Assembly: GCA_002719775.1 (NCBI GenBank)
Contig: PBEP01000020.1
Location: 1-40,389, forward strand
Source: Chloroflexota bacterium
Lineage (GTDB): Bacteria > Chloroflexota > Dehalococcoidia > Lucifugimonadales > Australimonadaceae
DNA length: 40,389 nucleotides
Direction: 5' to 3'
Shown here: positions 1 through 7,268 of the stretch, one piece after another
Position numbering within the stretch: the stretch's first letter is position 1
Layout: the number at the start of each line of letters is the position of its first letter
The notes under the pieces: generated by a model
Told to the model about the DNA's origin: nothing
Seen by the model: the letters and a program-made list of their open reading frames with translations, nothing else
The model's database searches: none
Made by a program: the position numbers and the translations under genes

Positions 1-20
1 ACTCCCATGCACTCCCGCCA
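1..20 (+). tRNA. selC: 3' end of a selenocysteine tRNA (cut by window start)
   Basis: These 20 bases are identical to 281-300 and correspond to the end of the T loop, the 3' T-stem strand, an 8-nt acceptor strand (GCACTCCC), discriminator G and an encoded CCA. Eight acceptor bases between T stem and discriminator, instead of seven, is the hallmark of bacterial tRNA-Sec. The 5' part would lie before the window. Whether this copy is the intact gene or another fragment cannot be decided here. Confidence 0.55.
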
Positions 21-235
21 AGCTCTATTTAGCTGTAAATATGAGCCTGATGCCTTTAGCACATAGCCAATATCACTTCCCCCTGGCATCGAGGCCATAG
101 GATTAGTACCCCCATTAGTACCCCCAAGCTAAGAGAAAGCTGTAGCTGATTCAGTTGATTACTGGTGGTTGTGTACGCCTAACTAGCTCTATAAGCATGT
201 GCTAGGTATTAAGGCTAGAAGTGGTGGTAAAAGAA
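21..235. other. Gene-free spacer between two tRNA-Sec 3' ends
   Basis: This 215-bp stretch has no convincing reading frame or RNA gene. It contains a perfect tandem duplication of a 12-mer (ATTAGTACCCCC at 102-113 and 114-125) and short repeats of AGCTCTAT near both ends (21-28 and about 185-192). It holds no sequence complementary to the tRNA-Sec acceptor strand, so it does not supply the 5' half of the downstream tRNA copy. Sitting between two copies of a tRNA 3' end, it has the layout of a degraded integrated element or a repeat unit; this is inference. Confidence 0.4.
102..125. repeat. Tandem 12-mer duplication
   Basis: ATTAGTACCCCC occurs twice back to back without mismatch. It lies inside the spacer between the two tRNA-Sec 3' ends. 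No function is apparent. Confidence 0.85.
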
Positions 236-300
236 CTTCAAAACCGTTGGGGGGATATTACGTATTCCTCGGTGGGTTCGACTCCCATGCACTCCCGCCA
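236..300 (+). pseudogene. tRNA-Sec 3' half (anticodon loop to CCA), 5' half missing
   Basis: The segment starts with an anticodon loop CTTCAAA (236-242; anticodon TCA at 238-240, reading UGA). It continues with a 3' anticodon-stem strand ACCGT, a long variable arm (250-257 pairs with 263-270, 8 bp with two G-U, loop TTACG) and a T arm (272-276 with 284-288, loop TTCGACT). It ends with an 8-nt acceptor strand GCACTCCC (289-296), discriminator G and CCA. The UCA anticodon, long variable arm and 8-nt acceptor strand together identify tRNA-Sec. The 5' half is not there: the five bases before the anticodon loop (AAGAA) do not pair with ACCGT, and GGGAGTGC, needed to pair the acceptor, is absent from the upstream 215 bp. 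A duplicate beginning at the anticodon loop is what tRNA-targeting tyrosine integrases leave behind. Confidence 0.65.
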
Positions 301-362
301 CACAAGTACAGTTTTTCCTGAGTGGTAATATACCCAAATTTGACTATGGTTGTTACTTGAAT

Positions 363-494
363 TTAGATCTGTTTGAATACAATAACCAAACCTATTGCTA
401 CGTAGACACTTCCTAATAAAACCCCAAGTGCGATCCATTCACTTTTTTTATTTGGCAAATTCACTGGAATCCCATGCCATTTAAATGATTTCAT
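363..494 (-). CDS. Small single-span membrane protein (43 aa), hypothetical
   Basis: I do not recognise this protein. The chosen ATG (MKSFKW...) is preceded by a good ribosome binding site, GGAAGGA, six bases upstream. The frame stays open upstream to a TTG at 581, but that start has no ribosome binding site and would overlap the leader of the next gene. The N-terminal half is polar and basic. Residues about 20-42 form one hydrophobic helix (IALGVLLGSVYVAIGLVIVF) running almost to the C-terminus, so it is probably tail-anchored or single-pass. It is divergent from the membrane protein at 596. The short length keeps confidence moderate. Confidence 0.45.
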   Translation of the reverse strand: MKSFKWHGIPVNLPNKKSEWIALGVLLGSVYVAIGLVIVFKQI

Positions 495-595
495 ATTCTG
501 TCCTTCCATAAGATACGTATAAAGCGATGACATCTCCGCTGGAGTAATTTTCTCAATATAGTATTTTATATTTATGTCCAATATAGGGAGTTTTT

Positions 596-1213
596 ATGAA
601 TTCTAGAATTCTTTCAGGATGGCTCTTAATCGTTGGCCCCTTGGCTATACTGACTGCATTTCTTATGTGGCCTACTAGTGCTGAAACAGCTCAAGAGGAG
701 TTATTAGAATTAGCCAAAAATCCTTCAAGTAGCATCGGGGTTATGGCGCTTTTTATTACTGGGATCACATTACTTTTTTGTGGTCTTTCAATTGCTTCCA
801 GAGCAATTGATGAAAGTAAATGGTCTTCGCTATCAGTTGTCTCTGCCACATTATTCCCGTTAGTTATTCCCATAATGATGGGTTCTGTCGGCCTTAACTT
901 TGGTGCCGTTCGGCTTTTTGAAACATCACCGGAAAGTGCCAGTGCAATTTATCTAACTGGATATCACCTAACTGATGTAGCTGATTTACTGATGGGCATA
1001 TCTTTCGTTTTTTTTGCTGTAGCTTTAGTTGATCAATTCAAAGATTCTTTACGTAGGGGAATTGGATTTCTATATCTGATTATCGGGGTTGTCCATATCA
1101 TTTCTGTATTTGCACAAGAAGACGCAATGGATATTGCTGCTTGGATGGGCATGTTTATTGTATCAATAGCATTCGGAGTTGTAGTGCTCAGAGCAAAAGC
1201 TAGTAATAACTAA
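596..1213 (+). CDS. Multi-pass membrane protein of unknown function (205 aa)
   Basis: The ATG start follows AGGGAG at a five-base spacing. The protein has about six hydrophobic segments: residues 7-24, 48-66, 80-105, 124-146, 157-171 and 183-199. A short polar loop after the first helix is rich in Glu and Ala. The size and evenly spaced helices resemble small DUF4386-like membrane proteins, but no diagnostic motif is visible and I do not assign a family. There are no catalytic residues or metal motifs. The next gene begins 53 bp downstream on the same strand, with its own ribosome binding site, so the two may be co-transcribed. Confidence 0.75.
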   Translation: MNSRILSGWLLIVGPLAILTAFLMWPTSAETAQEELLELAKNPSSSIGVMALFITGITLLFCGLSIASRAIDESKWSSLSVVSATLFPLVIPIMMGSVGLNFGAVRLFETSPESASAIYLTGYHLTDVADLLMGISFVFFAVALVDQFKDSLRRGIGFLYLIIGVVHIISVFAQEDAMDIAAWMGMFIVSIAFGVVVLRAKASNN

Positions 1214-1266
1214 AGCATTTTAATGCAAATCTACATAGCCAACTGTGTAGTAGGACGGACGAAGAT

Positions 1267-2163
1267 TTGAGCGTATTTAAAGGGATATGCCTAGGGTTCC
1301 TATTTTCATTTTTTTATGGCTTAATTCCAGGATTTTTCATTCTGATGTTGCTTGGTGGTATTTCATCCAGCTTTCTTCCGGGAATTTCTGTAATGGGGAG
1401 CTCAACAATGGGCCCACTTGTACTGCCCTTCATAAGCATGGTGATAGGAGTCTTCATATTCCCAGTCGCTGGAGCACTATGGGCTAGAAAAGGCGCAGGT
1501 GAGAGTAAAGCGAAATTAGGGGTAAGCACTTTATTAGTACATACTTTATTTGCATATGGCTTGTTAGTGAGCATAACCCTAGAAGTCCCAGAAGGATACC
1601 AAACCGATATTGGCCCCCCCATTCAAACTGAAATTTCAGCACCTGAGAAGCAGACTCTGGCAGCTCCCACCATTGAGGGTTTGAATTATTACGAGCAGGG
1701 TTTAAAACTATTGGAGGATCGGAATTATCCCTTAGCGATAGAAAACTTAACGGGGTTCATTAACATAAACCCTAAGCATTTGGAGGCATACATGGCGAGA
1801 GGGCATGCGTATGCCTCCCTAGAACAATATGACAAAGCCTTAGTTGATTATGAAATGGCTAATCAGCTAGACAAGAGCTACGTTTGGCCTTATCACTATT
1901 TGGCCTTAACACTAAGAGATCTTGGTCGATACCAAGAATCTATAAATAATTCGGAAACATATGTTGAATTACGTTTAATGGAATCAGATGTTTGGTCAGA
2001 AACTGAGCAAGGATTGGGAGCATATTTCCATATGGGCGAAGTTTATTTTCAAATTGGCCAGTACAAAAAATCTATTGAATATTTTGATAAGGTTCTAGAA
2101 ATAGATGAAGATCACGCAGTCGCACTTCAGAAGAAATTGGAAGCTGCAGGCTTGATTGAATAG
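1267..2163 (+). CDS. Membrane-anchored TPR repeat protein (298 aa)
   Basis: The start is TTG, preceded by GGACGGACGA. Residues 1-100 carry three hydrophobic segments (about 5-32, 43-66 and 81-97). A Pro/Glu/Gln-rich linker follows (about 100-130). The C-terminal half is a run of tetratricopeptide units: one beginning NYYEQGLKLLEDRNYPLAIE near residue 140, one beginning YMARGHAYASLEQYDKAL near 175, a weaker one near 209, and one beginning YFHMGEVYFQIGQYKKSIEY near 252, with the A/G-Y and A-Y-P positions expected of TPRs. Such domains mediate protein-protein contacts, so this is probably a membrane scaffold. The partner is unknown. It is convergent with the DHDPS-family gene, with 41 bp between the stops and no clear terminator. 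Confidence 0.8.
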   Translation: MSVFKGICLGFLFSFFYGLIPGFFILMLLGGISSSFLPGISVMGSSTMGPLVLPFISMVIGVFIFPVAGALWARKGAGESKAKLGVSTLLVHTLFAYGLLVSITLEVPEGYQTDIGPPIQTEISAPEKQTLAAPTIEGLNYYEQGLKLLEDRNYPLAIENLTGFININPKHLEAYMARGHAYASLEQYDKALVDYEMANQLDKSYVWPYHYLALTLRDLGRYQESINNSETYVELRLMESDVWSETEQGLGAYFHMGEVYFQIGQYKKSIEYFDKVLEIDEDHAVALQKKLEAAGLIE

Positions 2164-2204
2164 AGCCTTAGCTCCATCAAAAACCAACACTTTCTGATTT
2201 TTAA

Positions 2205-3125
2205 TTAACTAAGACCCCACTTAAGAACAACTGGGTCGAGTGGTTCCATTAACTCGAAGAGTCCATTTTTCGAACTCTGGTCAAGGGGCTGAATCGGATG
2301 TCGTGAAAAATCTGACTTAATTACTTTTCCTTTGAGCATTGCTGCTTTTGTTCCACGGAATCCACACTGTCTATTTTCATAATTAATGATCGGCAACACT
2401 TGTTGATAAGAAGTTTTAGCAATGTCACGATTCCCGGATAAATGTGCATTTATGATTGGACCTATCAGGTCTGGAATCAGTGCTGAGGTCATGGATCCGG
2501 TTGCACCCGCATCCAAATCAGCAAGTAAAGTAATGCCCTCTTCACCATCAAAAGGACCTTCAATTGCAGACCCGCCTATTGCTAGCAGTTGCTTTAACTT
2601 GTTAGCTGCTCCAGCAGATTCAATTTTGAATAGCTTCACCATTTCAATTTCATTAGCCATTTTTGCTAATAATGATACTGGAAGATCAACACCTGATAAT
2701 GGCGCATCTTGAATCATAATGGGTATTCCAACATCGCCTACTGCCTTAATTTGTTCAAATGTTTGCTCTGCGTTTCCTTTGAGTAAAGCCCCATGATAAG
2801 GAGGCATCATCATTACTACAGATGCACCTAGATCACGGGCTAGTTGAGCACGCGTAATAGCGATAGGAGTGGCAAAATGGCTGATAGTCACAATTACAGG
2901 CACGCGTCCATTGACATGATCTAAGCAAAGTCTCGTTAAATGGTCACGTTCATGGTCAGAAATTAAGAACTGTTCTGAGAAATTTGCAAGGATGCATATG
3001 CCATCGACTTTTTGATCCACCATGCAATCGAGAACGTTTTTCATACTTTGATCATCGACTGTACCATTATCGTGGAAAGGGGTGGGGGCTACTGGCCAAA
3101 TGCCTTTGTAGATTGTACTGACCAT
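2205..3125 (-). CDS. DHDPS/N-acetylneuraminate lyase family aldolase or dehydratase (306 aa)
   Basis: This is a class I aldolase-type TIM barrel of the DapA/NanA superfamily. The N-terminus (GIWPVAPTPF) is typical, and Lys167 in MVKLFKIESAG matches the Schiff-base lysine (Lys161 in E. coli DapA). Two canonical positions differ. The GTTGE substrate loop reads ANFSEQ (residues 47-52). The strand that normally holds the catalytic Tyr (LYNxP) reads MIQDAP (137-142), so that Tyr is Gln or Asp. True dihydrodipicolinate synthase is therefore unlikely; an acid-sugar dehydratase or aldolase is more plausible. The frame is open to 3215, but ATG 3125 gives the usual family length, has GAGG upstream and avoids overlapping the permease gene. 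It follows the ABC-2 permease by 31 bp on the same strand. Confidence 0.85.
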   Translation of the reverse strand: MVSTIYKGIWPVAPTPFHDNGTVDDQSMKNVLDCMVDQKVDGICILANFSEQFLISDHERDHLTRLCLDHVNGRVPVIVTISHFATPIAITRAQLARDLGASVVMMMPPYHGALLKGNAEQTFEQIKAVGDVGIPIMIQDAPLSGVDLPVSLLAKMANEIEMVKLFKIESAGAANKLKQLLAIGGSAIEGPFDGEEGITLLADLDAGATGSMTSALIPDLIGPIINAHLSGNRDIAKTSYQQVLPIINYENRQCGFRGTKAAMLKGKVIKSDFSRHPIQPLDQSSKNGLFELMEPLDPVVLKWGLS

Positions 3126-3156
3126 AGGACTATTAACCTCTATTAACATATTGGGA

Positions 3157-3999
3157 CTAGATCTCTCTTCTTGAGTACCTTCGCCATGCAAGTAATGCAA
3201 GTATTGGGGAAGCAATTAGAGTAGAGATGAGGGGTTTGTATCTGAAGTGCGCGTCTAACTCAAAGACCTGTCCAAAAAATGAAATCATTCCGGAATTTAC
3301 TTCTGATTCTGTGACAGACATAAATGCCTGTGTATCGCTTAAAGCTGCGGGCCACCAAAGGAGTGTTCTCCCTACATAGGACACATACTCCCATTCTACT
3401 GGAGGAGTGTCCATGAGCCCACGCATTAGCAACTCCACAGTTATTAGTGTTGTACCAATGATCGGTATTCCGATAAGTACTGCCAGGGTTAACAATACTG
3501 AAGCAACAGAGCCTCTGAAAATTGATGAGGTGAATAACATGAGTGACACATAGAAAAAGCCTGAAATTAGCTCCAAAAAAATACCCCATAGTACCCAATT
3601 GAGATTAAGGGGATCAGAAGTGTCAAAAAGAAACATGCTGATGATTAAAGTTAAGATAAATCCTGAGTAGAAGAGAATACCAGAAAACGAGAAGTATATT
3701 ACTAACTTCGTGAGAATTATTTGCTTCATGGTGAATCTGGTTCTGAGGAATATCGAAGAATCCTTGTTACTATCAAAAGCTAAAGAGGAAACAACAATTC
3801 CGACGAACACTAATAACCCGACAATTGAGATAGTCATGTACAAATCTAGCGCTCTAGCGTGGGAGAAATTTGCATAAGCACGGTCGATGAATATTCCTAT
3901 AACAACCGCCAATATGCTTGCTAATAGGTAAAATCCTATTAAAGTCCAGCCGCGCCAACTACGGTATAAATGAATGAGTTCCATTTTCCACAAATTCAT
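3157..3999 (-). CDS. ABC-2 type transporter permease (280 aa)
   Basis: This integral membrane protein has about six spans: residues 16-38, 55-75, 95-122, 129-152, 160-186 and one near the C-terminus (260-270). Its N-terminus (MNLWKMELIHLYRSWRGWTL) is the cytoplasmic amphipathic start typical of ABC-2 permeases of exporters. A large extracytoplasmic loop (about 190-255) precedes the final helix. It overlaps the upstream ATPase gene by 4 nt, so the two are translationally coupled and form one exporter. The substrate is unknown. Confidence 0.85.
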   Translation of the reverse strand: MNLWKMELIHLYRSWRGWTLIGFYLLASILAVVIGIFIDRAYANFSHARALDLYMTISIVGLLVFVGIVVSSLAFDSNKDSSIFLRTRFTMKQIILTKLVIYFSFSGILFYSGFILTLIISMFLFDTSDPLNLNWVLWGIFLELISGFFYVSLMLFTSSIFRGSVASVLLTLAVLIGIPIIGTTLITVELLMRGLMDTPPVEWEYVSYVGRTLLWWPAALSDTQAFMSVTESEVNSGMISFFGQVFELDAHFRYKPLISTLIASPILALLAWRRYSRREI

Positions 4000-4700
4000 T
4001 CGACGTTACCTTTTGACAGGAGCAACTCAAGCACTGCATCTTCGAATGATTGTCCAGCGGATTTTCTAATTCCACTGACACTACCTCCATACAATGCCTT
4101 GCCCTTATTAACTACCGTTACAGAATCACAAACGTCCTCTACATCGCTTAGAATGTGAGTAGAAAACAAGACAGTAGATTTTCCTCTCATCTGAGAGATC
4201 GTGTTTAAAACTTCTCTTCGCCCAATGGGATCCAATGCTGAACATGGCTCGTCCAGCAGGATAAGCTGAGGTTTGCCGATTAAAGCCGTAGCTAGACCAA
4301 GGCGCTGTTTCATTCCTCTAGAAAAACCTCCAACTTGCCGATCAGCTGAATCCTGTAACCCAACCTCTTCTAATATTTTTGAAACAGCATCTACATTCAC
4401 TTCTTTTCGGAAGGGCCATCTTGCGAGGTCTACGACTTCCTGAGCAGTCAAAAGAGGAAAAAAATCAGGAGTATCGGGCATTAACATCATCTGGTTTTGT
4501 GGAATGCTAAATTTGATGTCACCTGAGGTCTTGCGCTTAAGCCCAGATACAATTGATAGCATAGTGGTTTTTCCAGCTCCATTTGGACCCACAAAGCCGT
4601 GAATTGAGCCAGAATCGAGTATGAGGTCCAAGGAATCCAGAGCATAAACATTGCCAAATGTCTTCGTAAGACCTGAAAGCGTTAGTATCGGGGGCATCAT
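3996..4700 (-). CDS. ABC exporter ATP-binding protein (234 aa)
   Basis: The nucleotide-binding domain is complete: Walker A GPNGAGKTT (residues 38-46), Q-loop region near 70 (QNQMMLMPDTPDFFPLL), signature GGFSRGMKQR (a FSRGM variant common in ABC-2 exporter ATPases), Walker B LILLDEPCSALDP and the H-loop in FSTHIL. It would energise the permease encoded directly downstream, with which it overlaps by 4 nt. The divergent lipoprotein gene at 4885 is 184 bp away; that AT-rich gap must hold the promoters for both directions, but I could not pick out clear -10/-35 pairs. Confidence 0.93.
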   Translation of the reverse strand: MMPPILTLSGLTKTFGNVYALDSLDLILDSGSIHGFVGPNGAGKTTMLSIVSGLKRKTSGDIKFSIPQNQMMLMPDTPDFFPLLTAQEVVDLARWPFRKEVNVDAVSKILEEVGLQDSADRQVGGFSRGMKQRLGLATALIGKPQLILLDEPCSALDPIGRREVLNTISQMRGKSTVLFSTHILSDVEDVCDSVTVVNKGKALYGGSVSGIRKSAGQSFEDAVLELLLSKGNVE

Positions 4701-4884
4701 TTCACCAACTTAATAAATGGAGCAAAAATAACTTCGATAAATATCTTATTCCAAGTCTTTGTAATTGATAAGCTTTAAAAATGGAATTGATATCAACCAA
4801 AATAACGATCGTAATCCCTTATTTCAAAGCTAAAAGATTGCAAATACGCTATTTTGAACTCTACCTCTCGTGTAATCTTTAGAA

Positions 4885-5526
4885 ATGCTAAAAGCTTTAC
4901 TCCTTACTTTCTTTATTATATTTGGATCAGCATGTGGCCCTACAGAGGTCATAGTCGAAGTAGATGAAGTTAACGTTGATACAGAATTCAATAACTCGAT
5001 GCAGATGCCAAATTACACACAATCTGAGATTGGCACTGAAAATCTCCGGGCTACAATTGTTATCCCTACACCAGTTGGACTGGAAGCTATCAGTGAAGCA
5101 GTTGGTGGACTGTCTACTCTCTCCGAAGAGTTACAAAAAACTGTAGGAGGGTTTAGTGATGTGATTCAGTCACTGAATACTCCCACTCCTTCTGTCAAAA
5201 CAGAAACAGCCAATGCTGGAAAAACAATAGGTCTGAATGAATTGCTTTTGTCAGGGTTCATCGTAACTGAGGAAACTACCTCATCTTGGACCTATGAAGG
5301 ACTTGAGAGAAGTTATAAAGGGTATTTTCAGCTAGATAACTTGCAGAGCTTTCTTGAAGTACTTATTTTTGTTGATTCTATAAGTGACCCATCATTTGCT
5401 AGCTCAATTGCAGTAGATTTTTTTCGAAAAGATAACCGCGAAATCAGTATTACGAAAAATATAGTGTTTGCTTGCGCATCAAAAGAAGTTTGTGAAAGTT
5501 TGACTAGGCTAATATGGGTGGGGTGA
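4885..5526 (+). CDS. Predicted lipoprotein, unknown function (213 aa)
   Basis: The N-terminus is a short lipoprotein signal: MLK, a hydrophobic core, then lipobox GSAC with Cys17 as the lipidation site. The next region is acidic and Val/Asn/Thr-rich and probably extended. Residues 65-90 (LEAISEAVGGLSTLSEELQKT) could form a helix. The C-terminal part (about 115-213) is a compact alpha/beta region, and the pair of Cys in FACASKEVC may form a disulfide. I recognise no family. The gene ends one base before the start of the YbaK-like gene. Confidence 0.75.
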   Translation: MLKALLLTFFIIFGSACGPTEVIVEVDEVNVDTEFNNSMQMPNYTQSEIGTENLRATIVIPTPVGLEAISEAVGGLSTLSEELQKTVGGFSDVIQSLNTPTPSVKTETANAGKTIGLNELLLSGFIVTEETTSSWTYEGLERSYKGYFQLDNLQSFLEVLIFVDSISDPSFASSIAVDFFRKDNREISITKNIVFACASKEVCESLTRLIWVG

Positions 5527-5527
5527 G

Positions 5528-6034
5528 GTGGTTTTGCTAAGCAATGAAGAAATCGAGCAAAGAGTAAAAAACTCGTTGAAAGAGATAGGTGTTGCTTATG
5601 ATTGGGTGGAGGTAGACCCACAGTTTGCAGACACTATGATTTGTTGCGAAAAGTATGGATTCGAATTAGACCATACTGGGAACACAATTATCGTAGCCTC
5701 TAAGAGAGGCGAAAAAAAGTACGCAGCGTGCATAGTCCGCGGTGTAGAAAAGCTAGATGTAAATAGAAAAGTCAGGCAGCTAATGGGAGTTTCAAGATTA
5801 TCATTTGCAAATGCTGATGATACTCTCCAAATTACACAAATGATGATTGGTGGAGTCACACCGTTCGGACTTCCCTCAGCTTTACCGATTTATATTGATG
5901 ACACGATTATGAATTTGGACTATTTAATTTTAGGAGGAGGAAGCAGGTCAGCAAAATTGATTGTACCTCCAGAATCTCTTCTTATGATTCCTAATACTTT
6001 TGTAATTGAAGGTCTCTCACAGGCTAATACGTAA
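5528..6034 (+). CDS. YbaK/EbsC-type aminoacyl-tRNA deacylase domain protein (168 aa)
   Basis: The protein matches the tRNA_edit domain (PF04073) along its length: a conserved Lys in CIVRGVEKLDVNRKVRQ, the GGVTPFGLP motif near residue 113 and the C-terminal ILGGGSRSAKLIVPP near 134. Family members hydrolyse misacylated tRNA in trans (for example Cys-tRNA-Pro for YbaK). The exact substrate here is not predictable. The start is GTG one base after the preceding stop; a TTG two codons on is possible. It looks translationally coupled to the lipoprotein gene, a pairing with no obvious functional logic. Confidence 0.85.
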   Translation: MVLLSNEEIEQRVKNSLKEIGVAYDWVEVDPQFADTMICCEKYGFELDHTGNTIIVASKRGEKKYAACIVRGVEKLDVNRKVRQLMGVSRLSFANADDTLQITQMMIGGVTPFGLPSALPIYIDDTIMNLDYLILGGGSRSAKLIVPPESLLMIPNTFVIEGLSQANT

Positions 6035-6094
6035 GTGCCAATTCATATTATAAATTTTCAAATAACTTATTTTTTTAATAATAGAGGTGCGTAA

Positions 6095-6997
6095 ATGGAA
6101 TTGTGGATTCCTATTACGTTGGTTGCGGCTTTAGCACAGACTACCAGAACTGCTATTCAGCGACAGATGAAAGGGCCTCTTGGAGACTTCGGTGCTTCTG
6201 CAATTAGGTTCATATATGCGGTTCCATTTGCTTGGTTATGGCTTTTAGTCATACTAATACTTTCTAAGCAGGATTTCCCAAAACCCAGTTTTGAATTTGT
6301 AATATGGTCTGTAATTGGCGGAATTTCTCAGATTCTTTTTACTGTATTTTTAATCAAACTATTTAGTTATAAGAATTTTCTTGTAGGTGTCGCTTTTTCA
6401 AAATTTGAAGTTCTTTTAGCTGCGATAATTGAAGCTTCATTTTTCTCAGCAATTATTACTACTCAATTCGGCCTTGCTATTGTCATAGGTATAGTCTCAA
6501 TGCTCCTACTTTCCCTTAGAACGAGTACATTCAGTTTTACAGAACTTCGAATTAGTTTGTATTCTAGGTCCACCATCTTTGGGTTATTTTCCGCGACTTC
6601 ACTTGCGGTAAGTGTTGTTTCATTTAGAACAGCAATAAACACTTTTCCAGATATTGATTTTGTTTTCAGGGCAAGCGTTACAGCAGCTCTCGTTATAGTC
6701 GGCCAAGCTTTGGGGTTTGTAATATTCCTGTATATTTCTCGTATAAGAGAATTGAAAGCTGCTTTTACTTTATGGAAACCTGCTATGGCTGCTGGGTTTT
6801 TTGGGGCAGTCTCTACAGCTGCATGGTTTTCTGCATTTGCTTTGCAGCGTGCGGCTCCTGTTCGAGCTGTAGGCCAGTCTGAATTATTATTTGCTTTAGC
6901 GTTTACCGTACTGCTTTTTCACCAACGATTGACCAAAATTGAACTAGCTGGTGTCTTCCTTTTAATCGGATCAATTCTCCTAGTGATATTAAATTAA
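6095..6997 (+). CDS. EamA/DMT-superfamily transporter (300 aa)
   Basis: It has ten predicted membrane helices in two homologous EamA halves (about 1-140 and 150-300). The second half contains the characteristic PVRAVGQSELLFALAFTVLLF segment, and the C-terminal helix is LAGVFLLIGSILLVIL. The family exports or exchanges small metabolites such as amino acids or their derivatives; the substrate is unknown. AGAGGTG precedes the ATG. The gene is convergent with the small coiled-coil protein at 7035, separated by 37 bp without a clear terminator. Confidence 0.88.
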   Translation: MELWIPITLVAALAQTTRTAIQRQMKGPLGDFGASAIRFIYAVPFAWLWLLVILILSKQDFPKPSFEFVIWSVIGGISQILFTVFLIKLFSYKNFLVGVAFSKFEVLLAAIIEASFFSAIITTQFGLAIVIGIVSMLLLSLRTSTFSFTELRISLYSRSTIFGLFSATSLAVSVVSFRTAINTFPDIDFVFRASVTAALVIVGQALGFVIFLYISRIRELKAAFTLWKPAMAAGFFGAVSTAAWFSAFALQRAAPVRAVGQSELLFALAFTVLLFHQRLTKIELAGVFLLIGSILLVILN

Positions 6998-7034
6998 AAA
7001 GCACTAAACTTTGCACAAATTGTTTTCCAGTTAA

Positions 7035-7256
7035 TTACCTTAAGGGTAATAACCAAAGGACAATAACTAAGGCAAGTACTGTTCCAAAGGACCAATAAAT
7101 TATTGATTTTGAAATATGACTATCGGGAGTTTCTGCATGTAAACGTACCATCTCGTATAATTGTTCGGTTTTTACTTTAAGATCATCTACCTCTAGCTTT
7201 AGGCTTTCCAATTTTTCCTTTTGCGTATTGCCTGGCTTTTTACCAGCACCTTTCAT
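7035..7256 (-). CDS. Small coiled-coil membrane protein (73 aa), end of the liv operon
   Basis: A strong ribosome binding site (AAAAGGAGAAGGAA) precedes the ATG, and the gene starts 12 bp after the livF stop, so it looks like the last gene of the transporter operon. Residues 1-12 are Lys/Gly-rich. Residues 13-43 form a heptad-like helix (KLESLKLEVDDLKVKTEQLY), and residues 52-70 are one membrane helix ending in LLPLR. I do not know a named family. It could be an accessory or assembly factor of the ABC importer, an inference from position only. Confidence 0.7.
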   Translation of the reverse strand: MKGAGKKPGNTQKEKLESLKLEVDDLKVKTEQLYEMVRLHAETPDSHISKSIIYWSFGTVLALVIVLWLLPLR

Positions 7257-7268
7257 TTCCTTCTCCTT

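Noticed and set aside
1-300. tmRNA (ssrA) 3' end as an explanation for the repeated CCA-ending segment
   Set aside because: The 8-nt acceptor strand plus G discriminator, the UCA anticodon loop and the 8-bp variable arm fit tRNA-Sec; no tag-peptide region is seen.
363-581. 72-aa version of the small membrane protein starting at TTG 581
   Set aside because: No ribosome binding site precedes that TTG and it would overlap the leader of the gene at 596; the internal ATG at 494 has GGAAGGA upstream.
3126-3215. N-terminal extension of the DHDPS-family protein into the permease gene
   Set aside because: It would overlap the permease by about 60 nt and exceed the usual family length; ATG 3125 starts at the conserved N-terminus.
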